From positions 58,813 to 122,812 of the forward strand of contig NZ_MTAV01000004.1 in assembly GCF_002154695.1 (NCBI RefSeq): a DNA stretch of 64,000 nucleotides. Direction: 5' to 3'. The translations under genes were made by a program, and so were the position numbers. Of the stretch, positions 43,301-50,952 are shown piece after piece (positions within the stretch are counted from its first letter, which is position 1; every line of letters starts with the position of its first letter). The notes beneath the pieces were generated by a model. It ran no database searches. It saw only the letters and a list, made by a program, of their open reading frames with translations, and had not been told where the DNA came from. The stretch is from Nostoc sp. T09 (GTDB lineage Bacteria; Cyanobacteriota; Cyanobacteriia; Cyanobacteriales; Nostocaceae).

Positions 43301-46300
43301 GGCGTTTTAATGCTGGCAAGGCTACGGCTATGACGCTGCTTCAGATGGCAGTAATGATCAAAAACCAATTAAATAAAATTCCGCCAGGTGTGTTTGGCAA
43401 CTTGCATGAGGGCGTTTTTAGCTTTATTTCTGAAGATTGCTTCTCTGGAATCACAGAAGACCAAGTTGCCAACATCAGTGCAAATCAAATAGCGCGAATT
43501 ACGCCAGCACAATTCCTCAATTGGGTACCCGATCAACTGAAAAAGGTACAAGCAGCCGTCTTTGCTAAACTTTCTCCTGATTGTATTGCTGAGATCACAG
43601 GCAACATGGTTGCTGATATCACTCAAGGACAGGCGCAAAACATGTCATCTGTGCAGATTGCTGCACTTAAACCACAAAGATTGCCGCAGATTCCAAATAA
43701 CATCTTTGCAGAATTTAGTGAAATCGATGTGATTCCAGCTTTGTCTTTAGCACAAGCACAAGAAATCACCACCGGGCAAGCTGGAGCAATGAAGCCAATT
43801 CAATTCCAGGCTTTGGCACCTGTAATCTTGGCAGCATTGAAACCTGCCGTTTTCAAGGAACTCCGGGCAAATGAATGTATTGCGAATATTACAAATGCAC
43901 AGGCACAGGCGATCGCACCAGATCAAGCTGGACAATTACAACAAGCGCAATTTACACAATTTCCACATCTGGTTTTGTCTGATATCACCCCACAAAGCTT
44001 TGCCAAATTGAGTGACATAAACTGTATTGCCCACATGGATGCCAATCAGGTTGCTGCTATGACACAGGGACAAATTGCCGCCATGACAGGGCAACAAGTT
44101 CAGCGCCTACCTGTTGCCCATGTAGCTAGTATTACTGTCAACCAGATTGTCGCTTTTCAACCAGCGCAAATGTCGCAGCTTAATAATGCGCTAATTGCGG
44201 CATTAAATCTTGGTCAGATCCAGGCTCTTACCTTACCCCAGTTGGCAGGAATGGGACAAGCTAAAGTTGCGGCTTTTCAAGTTGGGCAAATGGCACACCT
44301 CAGGCTCGACCAAAGAGTGTTTTTGAGACCTTTGCTAACCAATGCACAAACTGCTGCTTTACCAAGAGTCATAGTCGCTACTGATACAAGGGCACGCGTT
44401 GGGGCTGGTATTCATGGTCGCGTCGCTGGCATTTCTGAACAAGAGGTTTCAGGACTGGATGATACCCAAATCCAAAGTCTAGATGCTGCTGACACTGGTG
44501 CGATGACTCCCGCCCAAATCCGCAGCTTGCAGCCTGCTAAAGTTGCTCTGCTGACTCAGGCGGCAATTCAGGGATTGAATAATGCAGCCAGAATTTCCGC
44601 CTTAATCCAACCACAAATTGCATCGTTAACGTCTACGCAAATCCAACATTTTGCTAATAATATTCAACACTTCACACCACGACAAATCAAAGGCTTTTCC
44701 CATCCACAAGTGGCGGCAATTCAGCAGGCGAATTTGCCGAGTTTGCAACAAATTCAGATTCAGGCTTTGACGACAAAGCAAATACAGGCTTTAACCACCC
44801 AGCAGTTGGAATGGTTAACAAATAACCAAACCCAATGGATCACAGCAACTCAGTTGCCAGATTTCACACCGCTACAAATTAATAGTTGGAAGAAAGAAAA
44901 GCTCGCTCTAATTGCACCTGCCGAGATCCCCATGCTGCACGCTGCACAAATAGCTGCTCTGAATGCGGATCATCTAAAAGTTAATGGTCTGACGGTCAAT
45001 CAACTACAAGCACTCACTCTGCCACAAATTCGGGCTTTGCATCCCGCACAAATTCCGGATTTGCGAATCAACGATTTGACGGTAGCGCAAATTCCGGTAT
45101 TGACTACTGCCCAGATCCAAGCCTTAAGCAATACACAACTCGCGGGTATTGCACTCAATCTTATTCAAGCCTTTACCGCAGTGCAAATCCGTGCTTTACT
45201 CCCCGCTCAGGTTCTCCATATCCTTGTGCCAAGCCTGAATGCACTGAGTGATGAACAAAAGGCTGCGTTTACTGTTGAACAGCGTCAAGTAATGCCTGCT
45301 AATTTCGCAACAGCAATCAATCGTGACGCAATACCCATACCAAATGCAACTGTAGATTTGCCCAGTAAGGATTTTGTTAATATTGCGACTTTAGGAGCGA
45401 ATGGATTCGAGACAGTGCCTCTGGATGTATTAATTGGCCTTGATATAAATAAAGTTGGGCAATTTACCGATCAGCAAATCCAACAACTTAGCCCACTTCA
45501 GATTCAGGCTTTGACACCCCAGCAAATCGCAGCTTTACATCGTGCCCGCATCAATGCCATGACGGATGCACAACTCCAGGCACTGACAATTCCCCAAGTC
45601 AGGGCAATCACTCCCGAGCAATCGGCCTATTTGACAGCTGATAAATTAAAACAATTTAGTGCCAATCAAATCGCCGCACTGTCAGTGACTGCTAATGGGT
45701 TTCCCCAGAACCACCATGTGGCAAACAACGCCATGACAAATGAGCAGATCAAAGCACTGACAATTAGCCAATTGCGTGCCATTCCAGATGCAAGATTTGC
45801 TCATGTCGGTGAAGGCTGGTTAGATAAACTCTCACCCGCACAAATTTATTGCCTGTCTGGAACACAGTTGAACAGCTTGGACAACGCAACATTTAGGCAG
45901 TTTAGTCAAAACCTCATCCCGCATATCCACTTGTCAGCTTTGCCCCTGATTGCTCATGCGAAACTAGATCTCTGGGCTGGGCTGCGAATTCGCGCGCTAA
46001 CATCGGCGCAAATTCAGGTACTCACCACCGCTCAAGTGAGCAATCTCCAGTCGGCGACAATTGGGCAGTTAAACGATTCTCCGGTTAGCGTCCTGACAGT
46101 TCCGCAAATGCGATCGCTGACAAATTCTCAGTTGCAGGCATTTTCGGGTGCAATGGTTGCTGCCATTAGTCCCGCAGGTGTGGCAGCACTGACTGGGGTG
46201 AAAATTGCACTATTTGCAGCACACATTAATCAGCTAACCAATCCCCAATTAGCTGCCTTAACCCAAGACCAATTAGACTATTTGATTCAACATCAATTGA

Positions 46301-47025
46301 GCAGGTTTACAGATGCACAATTAGGCTTTCTCTTACACCGGATCAACCCAGATAAAGTTGTTGCTAATGCCGCACCACCAGTCACTCATCCTACGGGGGA
46401 AAATCCGGTAAGAGGTCATTTACCTGCTCCAGTGCAGGGAGATGTCCCTGGTATTATAGGTGGGGTGGGTAATGCTGGTCGTCGAGCAATGTTATTGTCA
46501 GTACTGCCTCCAACGACGACAACAGACACGCTCAGAGGACAGACTCAAAATACTTTTGCAACAGCAATTTTAGCTCAGGGAGGAGTGGCAGTACCTCACC
46601 TCCTGGCTGCGGTTACTGCTCTACGCTCACGTTATGCCGTACCGAATTTGGGGCAGGGTGTAGCACAGCCTGTTGATGAATTTCTGAGCATTCCCCCAAT
46701 TAAATTGGCAGAACTTGTGGTAGCTGAATTTTATAGAACTCACAATTTTAATTGTCTGCACCCCACCATCCGGCGTACCTATTATTTTGAGAATCGTCCT
46801 AACGCCGCACTAGGCTGGAACGCTGCACTAGGAACCAACAATCGCCCACTTCCCCTTTTAGATGCTTTGGCTCCACGTCCGCTAAACCAGCGTTATGTCG
46901 AGTCCGATATTTATCCCTTCTATAGTGGTGGTCTTCGAGGAATTCATCGCATCATTATCGCTTGGGATTTCTCAGCAGCTTATTACACCCCTGACCACTA
47001 CAACACGTTTTTGCAAATTCTTTAA
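40345..47025 (+). CDS. Giant CIS effector: DUF4157, octad repeats, RNase Sa/barnase-like toxin domain
   Basis: 2226 residues from ATG 40345 (AAAGG upstream; the frame open from 40279 is ignored). Residues ~150-245 are the DUF4157 eCIS core domain with His204-Glu-Ala-Trp-His208; this domain marks CIS cargo. Residues ~509-2000 are 8-residue repeats, often Leu-Thr-x-x-Gln-Ile-x-Ala. The C-terminal ~90 residues align with guanyl-specific microbial ribonucleases. By eye against RNase Sa: Asn2150/Arg2151 with N39/R40, Glu2186 with E54, Arg2198 with R65, Arg2202 with R69 and His2218 with H85; Tyr-Tyr-Thr-Pro-Asp-His-Tyr matches YYTGDHY. It would cut RNA in the target. No signal peptide, as expected for tube-delivered cargo. 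The immunity gene follows after 9 bases. Confidence 0.88.
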   Translation: MKSSEPQKSTNHQPTAQKSFFGAEPDRAFFKAEGEQSTPFFQLKTSSPPSLPAKSAISNTEGINQPEVQQMSAFDNEINGKAVDTIQYQADLRREPEEKEPVQRLVEEKEKEPVKRQVEQEEQPLQTKMDGSQPASINSSEMQKPNQTGLPDNLKAGIESLSGMAMDDVNVHYNSDKPAQLQALAYTQGTDIHVASGQEQHLPHEAWHVVQQQQGRVQPTMQAKGVAINDASSLEQEADVMGTKALQMKQSDRSQIGSTTQTSAVQPKGETRDIPDTAIEASEEEVGFTQEKLPPSKVDNPERFVIQRVQRFDANGNLLPEIDDNQQFFDQLHPTVQQQILALPARARQFLMARPAEVKQFLIQLPWPIQLQLIRFLDVIFRLHDDIVRHGFADASGLPASAGQSKGDMAMVVHGQQQAQQQMPPNMVEILQNLWQQQQQNPEIRRIFGFADSTQFFRNFNINIPSSFFQQPLVNNNVLLLEYPRDPELRPQPEIEQDIAVFASMTLELAAQMTPAQSGNLRPQELAAIPANAFAQIPPLAFNNIRPETLAAITNEQVDLLQPQQLAVIQLAQFSALGVTKFSRIPPLAFQALPATVFRALTEAHAAAMQADQAAELGIRQLFKFSSRCFSCLTPNAFARINAAHFSRLPLLLVNAITPGQAAQMTIAQFQQLPIGMLKRIPVNTFANLPLTCFAQINMKRYQNLPDTHLLKIDAARFNQIPLLSIDINSTSVEVFPRLSPNHHFANFTRLQTRAIRDIHLSVLTQNQLVALPDAEMSNISEKIFAIINHNYFSHLNAGKVAAITQAQAQVITQNQFLALQDARIGDLSQASFAIINHNYFSHLNAGKVAAITQAQAQVITQDQFLALQDALISHISPASFASIDSDYFSHLNDRKVAAITQAQAQVITQDQFLKLQDALISHISAVSFAKINANYFSHLTADKVAAIALEQVKAITKDQFAALPDALITQISPSIFASINTVCFRRFNAGKATAMTLLQMAVMIKNQLNKIPPGVFGNLHEGVFSFISEDCFSGITEDQVANISANQIARITPAQFLNWVPDQLKKVQAAVFAKLSPDCIAEITGNMVADITQGQAQNMSSVQIAALKPQRLPQIPNNIFAEFSEIDVIPALSLAQAQEITTGQAGAMKPIQFQALAPVILAALKPAVFKELRANECIANITNAQAQAIAPDQAGQLQQAQFTQFPHLVLSDITPQSFAKLSDINCIAHMDANQVAAMTQGQIAAMTGQQVQRLPVAHVASITVNQIVAFQPAQMSQLNNALIAALNLGQIQALTLPQLAGMGQAKVAAFQVGQMAHLRLDQRVFLRPLLTNAQTAALPRVIVATDTRARVGAGIHGRVAGISEQEVSGLDDTQIQSLDAADTGAMTPAQIRSLQPAKVALLTQAAIQGLNNAARISALIQPQIASLTSTQIQHFANNIQHFTPRQIKGFSHPQVAAIQQANLPSLQQIQIQALTTKQIQALTTQQLEWLTNNQTQWITATQLPDFTPLQINSWKKEKLALIAPAEIPMLHAAQIAALNADHLKVNGLTVNQLQALTLPQIRALHPAQIPDLRINDLTVAQIPVLTTAQIQALSNTQLAGIALNLIQAFTAVQIRALLPAQVLHILVPSLNALSDEQKAAFTVEQRQVMPANFATAINRDAIPIPNATVDLPSKDFVNIATLGANGFETVPLDVLIGLDINKVGQFTDQQIQQLSPLQIQALTPQQIAALHRARINAMTDAQLQALTIPQVRAITPEQSAYLTADKLKQFSANQIAALSVTANGFPQNHHVANNAMTNEQIKALTISQLRAIPDARFAHVGEGWLDKLSPAQIYCLSGTQLNSLDNATFRQFSQNLIPHIHLSALPLIAHAKLDLWAGLRIRALTSAQIQVLTTAQVSNLQSATIGQLNDSPVSVLTVPQMRSLTNSQLQAFSGAMVAAISPAGVAALTGVKIALFAAHINQLTNPQLAALTQDQLDYLIQHQLSRFTDAQLGFLLHRINPDKVVANAAPPVTHPTGENPVRGHLPAPVQGDVPGIIGGVGNAGRRAMLLSVLPPTTTTDTLRGQTQNTFATAILAQGGVAVPHLLAAVTALRSRYAVPNLGQGVAQPVDEFLSIPPIKLAELVVAEFYRTHNFNCLHPTIRRTYYFENRPNAALGWNAALGTNNRPLPLLDALAPRPLNQRYVESDIYPFYSGGLRGIHRIIIAWDFSAAYYTPDHYNTFLQIL
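41869..46340 (+). repeat. Octapeptide-repeat region (24-bp period in coding sequence)
   Basis: About 4,470 bases, equal to roughly 186 units of eight codons. The first half favours Ile-Pro-x-x-x-Phe-x type units (for example Gln-Ile-Pro-Pro-Leu-Ala-Phe-Asn) and the second half Leu-Thr-x-x-Gln-Ile-x-Ala units. Some insertions break the phase locally. The fold is unknown to me. Confidence 0.9.
42697..43416 (+). repeat. Five 144-bp super-repeats inside the octad region
   Basis: TTTGC(A/C)A..AT units begin at 42697, 42841, 42985, 43129 and 43273, exactly 144 bases (six octads) apart. The first two copies are almost identical over ~100 bases, so this is the most recently expanded part. Confidence 0.9.
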
Positions 47026-47034
47026 GGCTCATTT

Positions 47035-47553
47035 TTGACCAAACATATGAAACAAATCAAAAATATATTTGATTTCAACAGTAAGGCTATCTTAGTCTTA
47101 ACTGCACGCGAAAGCCAGTTAGAACAGCTGAGTTACGATTTGGCTCAGGAAGAACCTACTGCTAGAATCTGCTGGATTCGGGGATGGAAATGCCGCACAG
47201 AAGCTGATTTTCATAATGAAATCGCTGCTGCCATCCAATTTCCATTATCATATGGTGAAAATTGGGCAGCCTTCAGCGATTTTCTTGGAGATATGCGAAT
47301 GCAGAGTGTCAATCCACTTGTGCTGATTGTGGCTAGGTCTGGGCAGTTATTTGAAAATGAATCTTACCCAGTGATCCGTGATTTGGTAGAAATTATCTCC
47401 GGGATGGCCGAGAAGTGGTCGCAACCTGAGCCGGATTTTGGGCTAGCACCAAAGGTACTCAAACTCGTCTTGCAAGAAGATTATGGGAATCTAGTGATTT
47501 TGAAAGAGCAACTGAGCGCCAATGAGTGTGAATTTGAAGAAATCTCTGTTTGA
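47035..47553 (+). CDS. Barstar-like immunity protein
   Basis: 172 residues from TTG 47035, preferred because AAGG lies 7 bases upstream; ATG 47047 gives 168. Residues (ATG numbering) 50-95 resemble barstar: Arg-Thr-Glu-Ala-Asp-Phe-His-Asn-Glu-Ile matches RSISDLHQTL, Pro-Leu-Ser-Tyr-Gly-Glu-Asn-Trp matches PEYYGENL, and Asp78 falls at Asp39, the residue that sits in the barnase active site. Asn-Pro-Leu-Val-Leu follows as in barstar. About 45 extra residues precede the domain. It lies 9 bases after the RNase effector gene, the classic toxin-immunity order. It should bind and block that RNase in the cytoplasm. Confidence 0.87.
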   Translation: MTKHMKQIKNIFDFNSKAILVLTARESQLEQLSYDLAQEEPTARICWIRGWKCRTEADFHNEIAAAIQFPLSYGENWAAFSDFLGDMRMQSVNPLVLIVARSGQLFENESYPVIRDLVEIISGMAEKWSQPEPDFGLAPKVLKLVLQEDYGNLVILKEQLSANECEFEEISV

Positions 47554-47845
47554 AACTGAAAAATTTGATCGCTCATCTGTGGTTCATGTTATTAGTTCTG
47601 ATTGATTAATTTGTAATCCAAACCCTTTATTTACAGTATCTTCCTCTCTAATTTTCTAAACTAATAAATAGCAGAGAAAGCCAAAAAAGCACACCTAAGC
47701 AGCGAGCAGCGCGATCGCAATTTGCTGTAGAGTTTTCCGTCAGGCGATCGCCCATATTACAACATAAGAAGAAATGCGATCGCCATCTTGTTGCGAATGT
47801 TTTAAAATTTAAGCGATCGCCTTCTCCATGCTCACCTAAAATGTC

Positions 47846-47985
47846 TATAGCAGTCCTAAATCATTTGTGAAATTATTTTTCTTCTCCTTCTTCGTGCCCT
47901 TTGCGCCCTACCCTGCGGGAAGCCGCTCCGCGTCTATGCCGTTAAAAAGAATATTTTTCACAACTTAGATTAGGATTGCCATATA
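47846..47985 (+). repeat. MITE-like element, family C
   Basis: About 140 bp with imperfect ~36-bp terminal inverted repeats: TATAGCAGTCCTAAATCA... at the left against the complement of the right end, TATATGGCAATCCTAATCTA... Both continue into TTGTGAAA. The middle contains the CTGCGGGAAGCCGCTCCGCG palindromic unit. Confidence 0.7.
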
Positions 47986-48046
47986 AGCTCTGCTTCTTGT
48001 AGCCAGACATCGCACCTGTGTGCTTAATCGCAGTGCGACAAAGTTT

Positions 48047-48161
48047 GAAGTACGCCAACACGACTCTGAAGTACCTCAACACGACTCTGAAGTACTTCAA
48101 CACGACTTTGAAGTACCTCAACACGATTCTGAAGTACTTCAACACGACTTTGAAGTACCTG
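48047..48161 (+). repeat. 21-bp tandem repeat array
   Basis: Units GAAGTAC(C/T)TCAACACGACT(C/T)T start at 48047, 48068, 48089, 48110, 48131 and (partial) 48152. Alternate units contain the perfect palindrome GAAGTACTTC. There are no spacers, so it is not a CRISPR array. Confidence 0.93.
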
Positions 48162-48409
48162 TTACTCTGTCAGCATATTTTTAGTGCGATCGCTATTTCC
48201 CAACCGCGGATCATAAAAACCTGCTGCTCAAACTGCGATAATCTGAGCTAGATATTGTTTGCAGTGCGATCGCTTTTGTAGCTTGTTGCGACTGTCTTAA
48301 AAATCAAGCGATCGCAAACAGAAAACTTATATGCAACTTGCTCCACTTGGCTTTTACCCAAATGGAGTAAGTCTCTGTTCTGCTTTTGTTCGTAAATTAA
48401 TCAAATTCA

Positions 48410-49564
48410 CTACTTACTATTCATCACAATAATTTCCCCTTTTTTATTAAACTTCACCGGATTCTTGGGAAAATCTTGATTATTCAAATAACGCAGAAGT
48501 CCCACAGTCCGGAAACGCTGATCGACTCTGGGAATTCCCTGACGATCTAGATGAATAGGAATAACTTTACCAGATACTAAATTTCCTTTAGAGTTGAGTT
48601 TAGCTTCTAAAATCATTGAGTAACCTGTCTCAGCAGCTGTAGATAAAGTCCGATAGCCCAAAAAGTTGCCTAAAGAATAAGCAATCAGTTTTCCTTTATA
48701 CATTTCTAATGCTCTAGGAACATGAGGACCGTGTCCTATAACTAAGTCTGCGCCCATATCAATCATTGCCCGAGCAAACTGCATAGAATTGCCTCGGTTT
48801 TCTCCATAGAAAAACTCTGTTTCATTCTTAATATGTAATGCTCCTGTGCCTTCAGCGCCTACCTGCATTGACACAACTACAATGTTTGCATTATTTTTAG
48901 CCTCTAATACCAAAGCTTTTGCTGCTGCTAAATTGTGAACAGAATTATAAAAATCATAAGTAGTAAATCCGATCATTGCTACCGGAATATTATTAGCTTC
49001 TAAATAAAGAATTTGATTTTTATGCCCTAATGTTTCAATGCCAACAGATGCAAGATTCTTAACTGTATCTTGAAAGCCTACAGAGCCAAAGTCCATTGCA
49101 TGGTTATTCGCTAAATTGAGTACATCAAAGCCAACATCAGCAAATAGCTTGGCATAATCAGGTGGAGAGCGAAAGGCAAAAATTTGTCCTTTACTCATAT
49201 CCTTAGAACTATAAGGATAGGTAGTTAAACTACTCTCAAAATTCCCAAACAAAATATCAGCCCCTTGCAAATAACCTCTTACTGATTTTGGCAGTAGTTC
49301 ATCGCGAAAGCGAGGCAGTCTGTAGTTAGGAAAATTGGTTCCTGGGATGACGTCTCCAACAGCTTTAATAGTAATAGTGTCTGAAGGTATTTGCTTATTT
49401 TCAGGGATAACAAAGGGAAATGGTAGGTTTTCACTAGGTGTCGTTGCGGCATTTGAACGCTGAATCTGTCCAAAACGAATAATAATTCCTATACCAATAC
49501 CAAGACAAAAACAAAAACTAATAAATCCCACTGAGAATAAACGTCCCAGCTTTTGATTAACCAT
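48410..49564 (-). CDS. CapA-family (PGA_cap) protein
   Basis: 384 residues with an N-terminal membrane anchor (~10-30, Phe-Ile-Ser-Phe-Cys-Phe-Cys-Leu-Gly-Ile-Gly). The domain has Ala-Val-Gly-Asp-Val, Gly-Asn-Phe-Glu-Ser, Leu-Ala-Asn-Asn-His-Ala-Met-Asp, Gly-His-Gly-Pro-His and Ala-Tyr-Ser-Leu-Gly-Asn-Phe-Leu-Gly motifs, typical of the metallophosphatase-like CapA/PgsA family linked to capsule or poly-gamma-glutamate synthesis. The catalytic site faces outside or the periplasm. Neighbours give no pathway hint. Confidence 0.88.
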   Translation of the reverse strand: MVNQKLGRLFSVGFISFCFCLGIGIGIIIRFGQIQRSNAATTPSENLPFPFVIPENKQIPSDTITIKAVGDVIPGTNFPNYRLPRFRDELLPKSVRGYLQGADILFGNFESSLTTYPYSSKDMSKGQIFAFRSPPDYAKLFADVGFDVLNLANNHAMDFGSVGFQDTVKNLASVGIETLGHKNQILYLEANNIPVAMIGFTTYDFYNSVHNLAAAKALVLEAKNNANIVVVSMQVGAEGTGALHIKNETEFFYGENRGNSMQFARAMIDMGADLVIGHGPHVPRALEMYKGKLIAYSLGNFLGYRTLSTAAETGYSMILEAKLNSKGNLVSGKVIPIHLDRQGIPRVDQRFRTVGLLRYLNNQDFPKNPVKFNKKGEIIVMNSK

Positions 49565-49737
49565 TGTTCACTCCTCACACAATGGCATCAGTCTATCCCA
49601 AGAATCAAAAATCTTTGTATATTTTCTTCGGTTGTTTTGGCAAAATTTAATATAAAATAGAAACCCAACACTAGAAACTATGCGTTGGGTTTATTGCTGC
49701 AATTGATTTTAATAAATTTACGCTAACTATTGTGTTT

Positions 49738-49825
49738 AGGACTTACGCAATCGTGACGGAAAACTAGGCTTTTGCGATTACTTCGCTTCGCTCGTAATGA
49801 CGTAAAATTGTAGTGCGTAAGTCCT
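49738..49825. repeat. Inverted-repeat element with perfect 12-bp ends
   Basis: AGGACTTACGCA at the left is exactly complementary to TGCGTAAGTCCT at the right, 88 bp overall. The inner part contains another palindrome-like segment (ATTACTTCGCTTCGCTCGTAATGACG). It lies between the M48 and CapA genes and could work as a bidirectional hairpin or be a MITE. Confidence 0.85.
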
Positions 49826-49832
49826 GGTGGTA

Positions 49833-50831
49833 TTACTTACCAAATCTCCGGTCTATATCATCTGCTTGTGAACCACCACGAGTTGAGTTAATTCGTAAGG
49901 AGGTTTGATCTTTAGAAAGGTTATAGGTTAGAGGCTTGGTTTTAGATATTCTTGCTTCACCTTCTTTCGCCAAAGTTTGAGGTGGATACTTAATCATTAA
50001 AGCTTTAATCGCCTCAATTCGTTTGGGTACAGCTGGATGATCTGTATCAGTTTCAGAACCCGGAATTTGAGATAGAACTTGCATGACTCTCAGACAGCCT
50101 TCAGGCTCAAATCCAGCTTTTACAGAAGCTATATAGCCAATTTCATCAGCTTCAAATTCGTGCTGTCTTTCTTGCGCTGCTAGACGTTCCTCTAGCTCTT
50201 GTTTCTTTTTCTCAATAATTTGATTAATACGTTTTTGTGAATCTGCTTGGCGTTGCACACCTTGATTGCCAAGTACCGAGCCTAACAAACCGCCAATAGT
50301 TCCCCCGACTACACGATTTACAACCGCACCACCAACAACAGCAGCAGTTGACTCGTTATTTGCAGCTTCTTGTTCTCCTAGAACTTCTCTCTTGGCTTCT
50401 TCCTCAATTTTGGCAATCAACTCAGTTTTTTGAGTTACACCAGTAGCAATGTGACGTTTAGCATGGTGGCCCATCTCATGGGCGACTACACAAGCCAACG
50501 CTGAAGAGTCGCCTGCTAATTGGTCAAGTATGCCATCATACACAGCAATGAGATTGACATCAGTGGCAAATGCATTGACATTGTATTTGGGAATAGCCAC
50601 AATCCGCCAAGGTCGATTATCAAATTCATTGGCACGTGCAATCCGATCTACGACTCGGTAAAGAGCATAAAAATCTTCAGGTAGTTGCTTTTTAGCCTGC
50701 TCGTAAATTGTTGCAGATGTAGATGCTGGCTTTCTTTGTGGGGTTGGTTTAGCCAAGACTGGTAGGGTTGCAGAGCACAAAAATAAGCACAAAGAGCTGG
50801 TAGTCAGAAGTGTTCTTTTCCAGTTGGGCAT
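49833..50831 (-). CDS. M48-family metalloprotease, exported
   Basis: 332 residues with a signal peptide (~1-27: Lys-Arg-Thr-Leu-Leu-Thr..., cut near Ala-Lys-Pro). The zinc site is His118-Glu-Met-Gly-His122 with a third ligand Glu in the Phe-Glu-Ala-Asp motif (~227). A Gly/Val-rich stretch (~167-190), perhaps a short hydrophobic segment, interrupts the domain. Such BepA/YcaL-like peptidases act in the periplasm on misfolded outer-membrane or cell-wall proteins; the target here is unknown. Confidence 0.9.
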   Translation of the reverse strand: MPNWKRTLLTTSSLCLFLCSATLPVLAKPTPQRKPASTSATIYEQAKKQLPEDFYALYRVVDRIARANEFDNRPWRIVAIPKYNVNAFATDVNLIAVYDGILDQLAGDSSALACVVAHEMGHHAKRHIATGVTQKTELIAKIEEEAKREVLGEQEAANNESTAAVVGGAVVNRVVGGTIGGLLGSVLGNQGVQRQADSQKRINQIIEKKKQELEERLAAQERQHEFEADEIGYIASVKAGFEPEGCLRVMQVLSQIPGSETDTDHPAVPKRIEAIKALMIKYPPQTLAKEGEARISKTKPLTYNLSKDQTSLRINSTRGGSQADDIDRRFGK

Positions 50832-50952
50832 TCTTTTCAGTATTATCTTATGGGTAAATTATTTTTATACAATAAACTAATTACGCACTGAATTCTATAT
50901 CTGATGAGATCTTTTATTGAAACTAGTACGAAATTACTCTTGTGCTCTTGTA

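Larger units (their letters stand above)
47554..48409. other. Intergenic region rich in repeats
   Basis: 856 bases without a supported gene. It contains at least four HIP1 sites (first at 47711, last near 47813), the MITE-like element 47846-47985, the 21-bp tandem array 48047-48161 and further HIP1 sites near 48185, 48264 and 48309. It marks the end of the CIS locus. Confidence 0.6.

Noticed and set aside
12331..47553. Type VI secretion system or a prophage
   Set aside because: VgrG and PAAR are present, but no TssJ/L/M membrane complex or ClpV was seen and there are no phage head, portal, terminase or integrase genes. The AAA+, DUF4255, DUF5908 and tape measure genes fit eCIS.
48047..48161. 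Possible CRISPR array
   Set aside because: Units are directly adjacent without spacers and no cas genes are near.
48018..48251. 77-codon frame with Leu-Lys-Tyr-Asn-Thr-Thr repeats over the 21-bp array (and a minus-strand counterpart)
   Set aside because: Both strands are open only because 21 is a multiple of three; no start signals or known protein resemble it.
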